DNA from: DASVTR01 sp033855775
GTDB lineage: Bacteria > Acidobacteriota > Blastocatellia > Pyrinomonadales > Pyrinomonadaceae
DNA: 64,000 nt
Assembly: GCA_033855775.1 (NCBI GenBank)
Contig: JAWVFT010000132.1
Coordinates: forward strand, 26,384-90,383
Reading direction: 5' to 3'
Positions 28,786 through 36,994 of this stretch are shown here, one piece after another. The notes beneath the pieces were generated by a model, which was not told the DNA's origin, did no database searches, and saw only the letters and a list, made by a program, of their open reading frames with translations. Numbering within the stretch: the stretch's first letter is position 1; each line of letters opens with the position of its first letter. The translations under genes were made by a program, and so were the position numbers.

Positions 28786-30678
28786 TTATTTCTCTCCGGC
28801 TTTATCGCCCAGCAAGCCGGAAATCATCTTCGCCAGCCGCAGCACGTCCTCCGGCTTGCGCAAAAATAGATTCACGCCCGCATCGAGCGCTTCCTTCGCG
28901 CAATTAACCGCCGAGAGCATAATCATCGGCGTGCGCCGCCGGTGCGCCAGCCGCCGCGTCCGCCGCGCCAACTCCACGCCGCTCAAGCCCGGCAATTCGT
29001 TATCAAACAACAGCAGATCATAATGAGCATTGCTCTCAAGCTTTCTCCACGCGGCCTCCCCGTCAGCGCAAAGCTCCACCCGCCAGCCCTCCATCTTCAG
29101 CGTGTCTCTGACCGCATCCGACACCAGCTTGTTATCCTCCACGTGCAGGATTGTCACGCCCGCCACAACCTTCTCTACTGCTCCCCGCGATGACCCTGCC
29201 TTGTAACGGATGATGCTGCGCCTGCGCCGCGACACAGGTTTCCTAATGTGAAGCAGATTCTGGTGACGACTGTTCAAGAGCGCAATCAACGTCTGATGCT
29301 TCAAGCCCAACAGGCGCGCCGCACGCGTCACAGACCCCTTCGTCTCCTCCAACGCCCGCTCGATAAAACGCCGCTCATAACGATGAATTTCATCCTTCAG
29401 AGAGAAGCCCTCCCAATTAGTCGGCGCAGGCCGCTCCACCAGCAAATGCAACACCTCCCGCGCGCACGCATGAAGGCGCCCCATAATCCCCGGATGCTGC
29501 GACCCCGACAACAAATCCGCCGCCCGCTCATACGTCGCCTTCAAATCATCCTCATTCAACCGCCCACCCAACTCCTCAATCATCGTCAAACACGCCTGCC
29601 CCGCCCCCTCCACATCCCCCGCCTGTTGCGCCACATCCACCGCCTGCTGCAACGTCAACTGCGCCTGCTCATGCCTCCCCAACTTCGCCAACGCCCTCCC
29701 ATGCGTCCGCAAAGCCTCCGCCAACAACGCCTGCTCCCCACCCTTCTCCAACACCTGCACCGCCGCCCTCACCAACTTCTCCGCATCCCCCACCCGCCCC
29801 TCAGCCAAGAACACCTTCGCCCGCGTCTCATCCACCTGCGCCAGATGCACGCTATCCTTGAGACTTGTACACAACGCCTGAGCACGGTCAAGATGCTCAT
29901 GCGCCTCCGCATATTTACGGATTGAGCAGAAAAGAAATCCTAGGTTGTTTTCGACACAAGCGTGATAACGCACATGTCCAGCTTGCTCAAAATGGAAACT
30001 GGCGGCGGTGTACTCAATCAGCGCGTGATCAATATAATCCTCTCTATTTTCAGCACGGCCTAGATTCTCTAACACCGTGCCGAACTCATTATGGAACTTC
30101 CCTTTTAGTCCGTGCTTATTACTTGCTTCAAACAAAGATGCAGCTTCCATGAGAAAACGCAACGCATCATGTAAATGGTTGGCTACCATTTCAACCACGG
30201 CAGCGCGGAGCAAAGTGATTGCTTTTATCTCGGCATTTGTGCTGGTGAGGCGGCTCAGTGCTTCTTGGAATGTATCGCGCGCGTTATTGTAATCTCCTTC
30301 TCGCCAGTAGCAGTGTGCGAGTTCGGCCTGCGCCTCGCCTATCTTCTCTATATCTCCTAGTATTTCAAATACAGTAATACTATCCGTAAGAAAATTCTTG
30401 GCTGTTTCCTGTGCTCCTTGAATTTGTTCGACGCTACCAATCCAACCTGTCAAAACACCGACCCGTAGAAGCACTTCTCCCGCAGTCGCTTGGTCTAAAT
30501 TATCAAGCACGGGATGCTTACCTATTTGCTGCCACAATTCACCCATAGCGGCACGCGCGCCTTCGTAATTGCCTGATTCTTCATACGCTCTAGCAATCTG
30601 GCAACGAAGCTGCGCGCGTTCATTATGACTTAGTGTTGGGTTATCTATTTGGTTGAATAATTGGCTCGCTAAATTCAT
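28786..30678 (-). CDS. TPR regulator with Fis-type HTH and C-terminal receiver
   Basis: The 630-residue protein has about ten TPR-like hairpins (residues 1-400), then an EIHRYERRFIERALEETKG segment with the Fis-type helix-turn-helix GSVTRAARLLGLKHQTLIAL at about 445-465. A receiver domain follows from about 505 (VTILHVEDNKLV, LLLFDNELPG with the phospho-acceptor Asp, and a Lys near LFLRKPED). A receiver placed C-terminal to the DNA-binding part is unusual. No kinase is nearby. It is transcribed divergently from a tiny secreted peptide. TPR sensors often bind peptides, so the pair may form a signalling unit, but that is inference. Confidence 0.85.
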   Translation of the reverse strand: MNLASQLFNQIDNPTLSHNERAQLRCQIARAYEESGNYEGARAAMGELWQQIGKHPVLDNLDQATAGEVLLRVGVLTGWIGSVEQIQGAQETAKNFLTDSITVFEILGDIEKIGEAQAELAHCYWREGDYNNARDTFQEALSRLTSTNAEIKAITLLRAAVVEMVANHLHDALRFLMEAASLFEASNKHGLKGKFHNEFGTVLENLGRAENREDYIDHALIEYTAASFHFEQAGHVRYHACVENNLGFLFCSIRKYAEAHEHLDRAQALCTSLKDSVHLAQVDETRAKVFLAEGRVGDAEKLVRAAVQVLEKGGEQALLAEALRTHGRALAKLGRHEQAQLTLQQAVDVAQQAGDVEGAGQACLTMIEELGGRLNEDDLKATYERAADLLSGSQHPGIMGRLHACAREVLHLLVERPAPTNWEGFSLKDEIHRYERRFIERALEETKGSVTRAARLLGLKHQTLIALLNSRHQNLLHIRKPVSRRRRSIIRYKAGSSRGAVEKVVAGVTILHVEDNKLVSDAVRDTLKMEGWRVELCADGEAAWRKLESNAHYDLLLFDNELPGLSGVELARRTRRLAHRRRTPMIMLSAVNCAKEALDAGVNLFLRKPEDVLRLAKMISGLLGDKAGEK

Positions 30679-30733
30679 GTGAGGGCTACCTTTCTATAAG
30701 ATTGACAAGAAAATTGCATTAGGAATGGAAACA

Positions 30734-30765
30734 CGTATCTCAGTTCACCTTGGTGGTAAGATACG
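30734..30765. promoter_or_regulatory. Inverted repeat between regulator and peptide gene
   Basis: CGTATCT and AGATACG flank an inner CACC/GGTG pair. It lies in the divergent intergenic region, about 55 bp from the regulator start and 90 bp from the peptide start, where an operator would be expected. Confidence 0.45.
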
Positions 30766-30852
30766 CCTGCAAAAACACGTCTTGGCTTGAAGCTAGCTAA
30801 GACATTTCTGGAGTCTCAACCCAATTCAGAACAATTCTTTCAGGAGAAAACT

Positions 30853-31092
30853 GTGAAAAATTTACGACAGCTATGCTTGTCAAGCATCTTGACGTTGGTT
30901 GTTACTGCCCACACACTTGCGGGTCAGATACACACTACAATTACAGACCCGCCGCCACCGCCGCCAGCAGAGACTGAAGGCCAGATGAGCACCCCGGTCG
31001 CAGGTCAAATGCAAACCGGAAGCTACGAAACTGTTGACCCTGTGACGGACGTTGCGATAAGTCTGTTGCAAAGCTTGCTGCCGCTGTTTTAG
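30853..31092 (+). CDS. Small secreted peptide with GQ-x-T repeats
   Basis: Start GTG 30853 follows TTTCAGGAGAAAACT, a good ribosome site. The 79-residue product has a signal peptide ending at THTLAG or shortly after, then GQIHTTI, a six-proline run, GQMSTPV and GQMQTGS, so the same short GQ-x-T motif occurs three times. The C-terminus SLLQSLLPLF is amphipathic. I recognise no characterised family. It is divergent from the TPR-Fis-receiver gene, with which it may form a signal-sensor pair. Confidence 0.65.
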   Translation: MKNLRQLCLSSILTLVVTAHTLAGQIHTTITDPPPPPPAETEGQMSTPVAGQMQTGSYETVDPVTDVAISLLQSLLPLF

Positions 31093-31354
31093 GTCGGCGC
31101 GCTGAGTTTCAAGTATCAAGGGCTGCTGTGATGTTCGTGTCACGGGCGGCCTGGTGATCGTGTGCTTAATGAGAGCGCCGGAGAAGCTGGAATGCTGACC
31201 GGCGAGGAACCGTTAACGCGGCGAGAGAGTACTAGTGTGTGCAGTGGAAAGCAATATTTTTTTGCTGGTGGGTGGAGAAAGTTGGAGCGTGTTTATTGAG
31301 TTTATTGGTTATGCAAGAAAACTTGCGGCTAGAAGTGGCGGATTAATGCGGAGT

Positions 31355-32602
31355 TTAGGGAAGTTGGGCGAGGGCTAGTTGGAGGAGGATGATTTTTTTG
31401 ATGCCTTTGTAGAAGGGGTCTATTTCGCAGTTTTCGGTGAGGGCATGGGAGTCGGAGCAGGGGCCTGCGCCGGTGGAGATGGAGGATATGCCTGCGAGGA
31501 GGACGGCGCTTGAGTTGTTAGAGCCGGTGGGGGTGATGGGCGGGTCGAAGCCCATGGCGCGGTGGACGGCTTCGGCCATCAGTACCAGATAAGAATTGCG
31601 GTGGCCGGGAATCTGTGCGGCGGGGGAGTTGGAGATGATGTCGGTCTTGAGGGTCATTCCGGCGCGGTCGGCTTCTTCGTGGAGGATGGCCGCGATTCTT
31701 TTTTCGAGGTCGGCGATGACATCGTTGCTGGTCGAGCGCAGGTCGAGGGTGAACCAGGCGTCGGAGGCTTTGGCGTTGACGACTTCGGAGCCGCCGAGCA
31801 TGCCGACGTTGATGTTGGAGGGCGGGTCTTCGGGGATGGGCAGTTCGTAGATGCGGGAGATGGCGCGGGCGAGGGGCAGGGTTGCGGAGTAGGGCGGGGT
31901 GCGCGAGCGCGTGTGGCCGCCGGGGCCGATGAAGTGGTGGCGATACCAGTTGATGCCGATGCCCGCGTAGGTGAAGCCTTCGTAGCCGCCGTCGAGGGCG
32001 ACGTAGTGGTCGAACTTGCCTTTGTTCTCTTTGACGAAAAACTCCGCTCCGTCGAGTCCTGTCTCTTCCTTGACGGTGAAGATGAAGATGAGGTCGCCTT
32101 TGGTCTGAATCCGCGCTTCGTTGAGGGCGCGGATGCTGGCGAGCAGGGCTTCGATATTGCGTGTATCGTCGCCTATGCCGGGGGCGTAGATTCTGCCATC
32201 GCGTATCTGGGCTTTGATTTTGAGGCCGGGTTGGAAAACGGTGTCGAGGTGCGCGTCGAAGACAATGGAGGGGCCGCCGCCTGTTCCTTTGCGGACGGCG
32301 ATGAGGTTGCCGATTCCGTCGTAGTGAACGTCCTTGAGCTTGTACTTGCGGAGCAGCTTTTCGATGTGCTCGGCGCGCTCTTGCTCTTGGCCGGAGGGCG
32401 CGTTGATTTCGGTCAGGGTAATCCACTCGCGCAGGATGGTTTCGCGGTTGCGCTCGATGTGTTCGAAGGCTGCGCGGACTTGCGGGTTGTTTAAGATGGC
32501 GAGAGCTTGTTCGTTATATTGAGTGGTCGTTTGCGACTGCGCCCGCGCGCACGGCGGAAAGAGAGACAGGATGAGGGCGAACAGGTAGATTAATCTGCGC
32601 AT
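31355..32602 (-). CDS. Exported M20-family metallopeptidase
   Basis: ATG 32602 follows AAAGAAGAGAAAAAG and opens a signal peptide (RRLIYLFALILSLFPPCARA). The 415-residue product contains VFDAHLDTVF (metal-binding His and Asp), TVKEETGLDGAEF (catalytic Glu and metal Glu) and a dimerisation domain between, as in peptidase T-like M20 aminopeptidases. It probably trims peptides in the periplasm. A longer frame adds 12 residues that would spoil the signal, so the shorter start is chosen. Confidence 0.88.
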   Translation of the reverse strand: MRRLIYLFALILSLFPPCARAQSQTTTQYNEQALAILNNPQVRAAFEHIERNRETILREWITLTEINAPSGQEQERAEHIEKLLRKYKLKDVHYDGIGNLIAVRKGTGGGPSIVFDAHLDTVFQPGLKIKAQIRDGRIYAPGIGDDTRNIEALLASIRALNEARIQTKGDLIFIFTVKEETGLDGAEFFVKENKGKFDHYVALDGGYEGFTYAGIGINWYRHHFIGPGGHTRSRTPPYSATLPLARAISRIYELPIPEDPPSNINVGMLGGSEVVNAKASDAWFTLDLRSTSNDVIADLEKRIAAILHEEADRAGMTLKTDIISNSPAAQIPGHRNSYLVLMAEAVHRAMGFDPPITPTGSNNSSAVLLAGISSISTGAGPCSDSHALTENCEIDPFYKGIKKIILLQLALAQLP

Positions 32603-32720
32603 CTTTTTCTCTTCTTTACAAGGGGCAGAGGCCGACAAGCGTTTGCCAGCCTCTTTTAATAAGCACGAAGTCGGGCTATTGTAACCGCTCGCGGTTTATT
32701 CAAGAAGGGCAAGTCAAACG

Positions 32721-34295
32721 ATGAAGGCATCTGCGGTTGAGGGCGCAGCGGAGGCGGACGCGCGTGGCGGTGGCGTGGAGAATCATACGCGTTCGTTGAC
32801 GCGCGTGCTCGACCACGCGATTGTCGTGTGGCTGTTCGGGCTGGCGTTGTTTGCGCCGCTCTCGATTGCGGCGACGCAGATTAGTTGGATGTGCGGGCTG
32901 GCCTTGTGGGCTGTGCGGTGGCTCGTGCGCCGCGAGGCGCGACTTTCGCGCACGCCGCTTGACTACGCCCTGCTCGGATTCTTCATACTGACGTTTATCT
33001 CCGCTCTCTTCTCTTACGACCAAACGGTGTCGCTCGGAAAGCTGCGCGGCGCGAGCCTCTTCACTATCGCTTATCTGGTCGCCATGAACGTGCGTTCGCG
33101 GCGTGTGCTGCGGCTGCTCATGCTTGTGCTCATCGCGTCGTGCATGCTGACGGTCGTCTACACGTTTGGCGAGCGCGTGTGGGGGCGCGGGCTGAAGATT
33201 GAGGGCGTCAGCAGCGAAAGCCCTCTGGCGGCGGCGATGTTTAGAAGCAGTGATGACACGTTGACTCTGACTCCGATTCGCAGCGGCGACATCGTGCTCG
33301 AAGTTGACGGGCGAAAGGTGCGCGGGCCGGAAGAGTTGGCGGCGGCTTTGGCGGGCGACGGCGCGGTTGATGCTGCGGCTGCGCGCGTCAGGATTTACAG
33401 GGTCGAATGGATGCCCTTGTTGGAGGTTCCGCGCGGGCGTCTGCTGGATGGACAAACGCCGCTTGAGCGTCTGGGGATAGAGAGTTGGTCGCGCGGGCGC
33501 GACTGGCGCGCGGCGGGTTTCTACGGCCACTACGTGACCTATGCAGAGGTCTTGCAGTTAATCGCGTCGCTCGCCTTCGGCCTCTTCATCGCGCTGCGAA
33601 ACAAGCGCGGATGGACGGGAGCGTTGCTGTTGATGGCTCTGGCGGGGCTGAGCCTTGCGTTGTTGATGACGGTGACGCGCGCCGCCTGGCTCAGCTTTCT
33701 GCTCTCCGCATTCCTCATCGTTCTGGCAGGCACGAGCCGCCGCACGGCACTTCTCATAGCGGCCTGCGTGCTGCCGCTCGTCCTCGGCGGCTACTTCATT
33801 TTGAAGCAGCAACGCAAGGTCGGCTTTTACGACCAGAGCGACCAGTCCGTGACGTGGCGGCAGACGGTCTGGCGCGAGGGCGTCGAGTTGCTCGTGAGCC
33901 GTCCGCGTCATCTGCTCGCAGGCGTCGGGATGGATTCGATTAAGCGACACTGGCGCGAGTGGGGATTGTTCGACGGCGGGCGGATTCCAATGGGCCACTT
34001 GCACTCGACGCCCTTGCAACTCGCCGTCGAAAGAGGCGTCCCCGTGCTCATCGTCTGGCTGCTGCTCGTCTGTCTCTACGCGCGGATGCTGTGGCGATTG
34101 ACACGCGCGACGGCCCCGGACGATTGGACAGGGCGCGGGCTGGCCCTGGGCGCGCTCGGCGGGCTAATCGGCTTCTTCTCAAGCGGGCTGGCGCACTACA
34201 ACCTGGGCGACTCCGAAGTCGCCATGGTCTTCTATCTCATCATGGGCCTCAGCATGGCGTTGGCAAGACAAAACAGACAAGAGTCCGAAGTCTGA
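32721..34295 (+). CDS. O-antigen-ligase-like membrane protein with PDZ-like insert
   Basis: The 524-residue protein has about 11 membrane helices and the large periplasmic loop of WaaL/O-antigen ligase family proteins (TVWREGVELLVSRPRH, then GHLHSTPLQLAVERGVP with the conserved His). An extra segment at about residues 185-235 reads TPIRSGDIVLEVDGRKVRG, which looks like the carboxylate-binding half of a PDZ domain in a periplasmic loop. The ligase would attach finished glycan to a lipid or protein acceptor. Assignment to the family is good, the acceptor unknown. Confidence 0.83.
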   Translation: MKASAVEGAAEADARGGGVENHTRSLTRVLDHAIVVWLFGLALFAPLSIAATQISWMCGLALWAVRWLVRREARLSRTPLDYALLGFFILTFISALFSYDQTVSLGKLRGASLFTIAYLVAMNVRSRRVLRLLMLVLIASCMLTVVYTFGERVWGRGLKIEGVSSESPLAAAMFRSSDDTLTLTPIRSGDIVLEVDGRKVRGPEELAAALAGDGAVDAAAARVRIYRVEWMPLLEVPRGRLLDGQTPLERLGIESWSRGRDWRAAGFYGHYVTYAEVLQLIASLAFGLFIALRNKRGWTGALLLMALAGLSLALLMTVTRAAWLSFLLSAFLIVLAGTSRRTALLIAACVLPLVLGGYFILKQQRKVGFYDQSDQSVTWRQTVWREGVELLVSRPRHLLAGVGMDSIKRHWREWGLFDGGRIPMGHLHSTPLQLAVERGVPVLIVWLLLVCLYARMLWRLTRATAPDDWTGRGLALGALGGLIGFFSSGLAHYNLGDSEVAMVFYLIMGLSMALARQNRQESEV

Positions 34296-34381
34296 AAGCG
34301 TCCAAAGTCTAAAGTCCAAAGTCCAAGGTCAGGAAGCTAAGCTCTTGACCTTGGACTTTGGACTTTAGACTTTGGACTTGC
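34296..34381. repeat. Period-7 inverted repeat, AAAGTCC type
   Basis: AAAGTCTAAAGTCCAAAGTC is matched by GGACTTTGGACTTTAGACTT, giving a near-perfect long stem. It lies exactly between the converging ligase and S8 peptidase genes, so it is a good candidate for a two-way terminator. Confidence 0.85.
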
Positions 34382-34387
34382 TTTTAT

Positions 34388-36457
34388 CTAGTCTGCGAGC
34401 AGCCAGCCGTCCGCGAGCAGGAAGCCGTCTGCGAGGAGCCAGCCGTCGCCGAGCATGATGCCGTCGCCGAGCAGGAAGCCATCGCCAAGCAGGAATCCGT
34501 CACCGAGGAGGAATCCGTCAGCAAGCAGGAATCCATTGCCGAGCATGATGCCGTCTGCGAGCAGGAAGCCATCGCCGAGCAGGAATCCGTCAGCAAGCAG
34601 GAAGCCGTCTGAGAGCATGATGCCGTCGGCGAGCAACCAGCCGTTGCTCGTTTGAATGCCGTCTGCAAGGAGCCAACCGTCCGCAAGGAGCCAGCCGTCG
34701 GCAAGAAGCCAACCATCTGCGAGCAGCCAACCGCTGGCGAGAACGTGATGGCCGTCGCTCATCCTGATGCCGTTGATGAGCATCGGGTGATTCTGGTAGA
34801 AGACGCCTTCGGAGTAGGCGACGAGATTGTTGAATGGAGCCTTCTCGTTGCCGATTTTGACGAGGCTGTTCAACTGGTCGAGCAGGCTCAGTGTGATGCC
34901 TGCTCTGAAGAGATGGTCGCCGGTTGAGAGACGATTCGCGTTCGGCACGATGGCGGCTGCCATGGCGACTGCGCCGACGGCGTTGACTTCGCCCGCGCCC
35001 TGCGTGATGGCGCTCTGGCCCCTGTTGGTGAAGTGAACGGCGGTGAGGTTCTGCGCCGAGCGCATCAGAGCGGACTTGACGAGACGAGGGGTGAGAGATT
35101 TGTTGGCTTCGAGCATCAGCGCGACCGTTCCGGCGACGACCGGCGCGGCAAACGAAGTGCCTGAGAATTTGTAGTAAGCCTTGGGCATCGTGCCTGCGCC
35201 GGTGGGCTGCTGTATGTTCTGCGGAGCGAGGCCGACGAAGGTCGGGTTCGGGACTTGCGACATGGCTGCGATGATGCGCGTGCCGGGAGCAACGATGTCC
35301 GGCTTGGCATGATAGTCAAAGCGCGTCGGGCCTTTGGAGGAGTAGTCGGAGACGTAATCGTCGGAGCGTTTGACGGTCGAGCGGGCGTCGGTCGCGCCGA
35401 CGGTGATGACGAGCGGGTCGTTGGCCGGACTGGTGATGCTGCCGTAGGCGAGCTTGTAGATGGGCTTGTTGTTTTCGTCGTAACCGACGACCGTCGTTGT
35501 GCGGCCATAGTTTCCGGCGCTGCACACGACGACGATGCCCGCGCGGACGGCGCGCTCGACCGCCTGACACATAGGGTCTGTTCTGTAGGATTCGTGAATC
35601 TCGCCGCCGAGGCTCATGTTGATGACGCGTATGTCGTAGCGGTCTTTGTTGGCGATGGCCCAGTTGATGGCGTTCAGCGTGTTGCTGGTGCGGGCGATGC
35701 CGTTTTCGTCAATGACGCGCAGGTCAACGAGGTTGGCTTCCGGCGCGATGCCGATGTAGTTGTCCGCGTAGCCGCGCGAGGCTTTGCCGTTTCCTGCTGC
35801 GACGCTCGCCACGCCCGTGCCGTGACCGTAAGCATCGCCGGGGCGCGAGCTGCCTGTGAAGTCAACCGACGCGAGGACGCGCGACTTGGTGGGATTCTTG
35901 CTGAAGTCCGGGTGATTGGCGCTAATGCCGCTGTCGATGATGGCAATCGTGATGCCCTTGCCGGTGATGCCCGTGCCGGGAATCTGCGCCAGACCGCCCT
36001 GCACCTTCGAGGCTCCGGTCGCTTCGGTCGTCAGGTTCTGGGCCTTCATCGGGCGGTCGGGCGAGATGTAAGCCACGTCGCTGCGGGCCGCCAGATTGGA
36101 GAGGCCGCCGACCGGAACGCTGGCGACGATGGTGTTCAGAGCGTCGTAGTTGCCGCTCGTCGTGCCGCCCGCGCCTGCCACAGCCACCTGCGCCGCCGCC
36201 GAACTGCCGTTGGTCTGGATGATGACACGCACCGGAGTCTGCTGGCTGTCGGAGTTGCCGCCGTTGCCGTTCGAAGAGTTGGCATCGGTTTGAGCCGCGC
36301 CGACCGCGCTTTGCAGTTCGGGCGAGAGCTTGGAGGTTTGCGTCTGTGGTGTGTCAGGGGTGACGGCGTTGCCGCGAGCGGCGATGCTTGTCAGGGGGGC
36401 AAGAGAGACTAGAACTAAGCTGATGAGTGTCAATTGAGCGATGAATCTACGAAACAT
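34388..36457 (-). CDS. Exported S8 (subtilisin-like) serine peptidase with hexapeptide tail
   Basis: ATG 36457 follows AAAGGAAACTCTAAA and begins a signal peptide (FRRFIAQLTLISLVLVSLAP). The 689-residue product has a prodomain, then the subtilisin triad: Asp in IAIIDSGISANHPD, His in GHGTGVASVAAG and Ser in GTSFAAPVVAG. The last 115 residues consist of 19 hexapeptide units such as GWLLAD, GFLLGD and GIMLSD ending at the stop codon. The tail may form a regular beta or helical solenoid or anchor. A longer frame upstream is rejected because it has no ribosome site. Confidence 0.9.
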   Translation of the reverse strand: MFRRFIAQLTLISLVLVSLAPLTSIAARGNAVTPDTPQTQTSKLSPELQSAVGAAQTDANSSNGNGGNSDSQQTPVRVIIQTNGSSAAAQVAVAGAGGTTSGNYDALNTIVASVPVGGLSNLAARSDVAYISPDRPMKAQNLTTEATGASKVQGGLAQIPGTGITGKGITIAIIDSGISANHPDFSKNPTKSRVLASVDFTGSSRPGDAYGHGTGVASVAAGNGKASRGYADNYIGIAPEANLVDLRVIDENGIARTSNTLNAINWAIANKDRYDIRVINMSLGGEIHESYRTDPMCQAVERAVRAGIVVVCSAGNYGRTTTVVGYDENNKPIYKLAYGSITSPANDPLVITVGATDARSTVKRSDDYVSDYSSKGPTRFDYHAKPDIVAPGTRIIAAMSQVPNPTFVGLAPQNIQQPTGAGTMPKAYYKFSGTSFAAPVVAGTVALMLEANKSLTPRLVKSALMRSAQNLTAVHFTNRGQSAITQGAGEVNAVGAVAMAAAIVPNANRLSTGDHLFRAGITLSLLDQLNSLVKIGNEKAPFNNLVAYSEGVFYQNHPMLINGIRMSDGHHVLASGWLLADGWLLADGWLLADGWLLADGIQTSNGWLLADGIMLSDGFLLADGFLLGDGFLLADGIMLGNGFLLADGFLLGDGFLLGDGFLLGDGIMLGDGWLLADGFLLADGWLLAD
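34391..34735 (-). repeat. 18-bp coding tandem repeats (hexapeptides)
   Basis: The 3' end of the S8 peptidase gene holds 19 units of 18 bp that encode G-[WFI]-[LMQ]-[LT]-[AGS]-[DN]. Codon usage varies between units, so the repeats are maintained at protein level rather than freshly copied. Confidence 0.85.
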
Positions 36458-36994
36458 TTTAGAGTTTCCTTTCTGCCTAAGTGCCTCTCCGTGGAAGCCA
36501 CGCTCAAATGCGGGGGACTGGCACAGCATCAAACAATTTTTAATTTGAAATCAAAGAAGTCAATCGTTTGTCGAACCGGCAAGGCGCGAGGAGCGCTTGC
36601 CGCCGACCGAGAGAGGTTCGGAATTCGTTTCCCCTCATCCGAACCTCTCTTCAACGATCTGCCCCTCTCTATTACAATCCCCGTGCCACCTCCCAAAGGA
36701 ATCTTGCCATCCTGCCTAAGCTCAATTATTCATCACTTTACGCCCCCAAACGGAGCCTCCGCGAACAACCACACCACGACGCCAAAATTGGATAGCACGT
36801 ATCCAATTTATCGGACTAAAGCCACAAAATCGGGGATTTACGAGTGAATCGAGAGAATAGCCGAAGTGATAATCAAGTATACACTGGTAACAGCGTATAC
36901 AGGGTCGAGGCTTTGCCCGAAATGCAGGGAATTTAGAAGACTTTTCGGGCAAGTAAGTTACTTTTCGGGCAAACGGCAATTCTTGCCCGAAAAG
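36458..36994. other. Intergenic, left edge of AT-richer accessory segment
   Basis: The 537 bp hold the S8 peptidase leader, a 12-bp hairpin stem (AGAGAGGTTCGG/CCGAACCTCTCT at 36610-36650), two GTATAC palindromes at about 36878-36900, one CAGGGTCGAGG core and several TTTTCGGGCAA words. I see no supported gene. Base composition drops here compared with the left part of the window. Confidence 0.6.
36900..36990. repeat. CAGGGTCGAG repeat, copy 1, with CGGGCAA doublet
   Basis: CAGGGTCGAGG at 36900-36910 is followed by CTTTGCCCGAAA and by two ACTTTTCGGGCAA-type words 22 bp apart, then TTGCCCGAAAAG in reverse. The same core occurs at 44111, 48043 and 48151. Confidence 0.65.

Noticed and set aside
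31562..32494. A 310-residue plus-strand frame opposite the M20 peptidase
   Set aside because: It is rich in Val, Gly and Asp as expected for an antisense shadow, while the minus strand has clear catalytic motifs.
34400..36430. Long open frames opposite the S8 peptidase and opposite many GC-rich genes
   Set aside because: They are shadows caused by high GC and repeats; they lack ribosome sites and recognisable domains.
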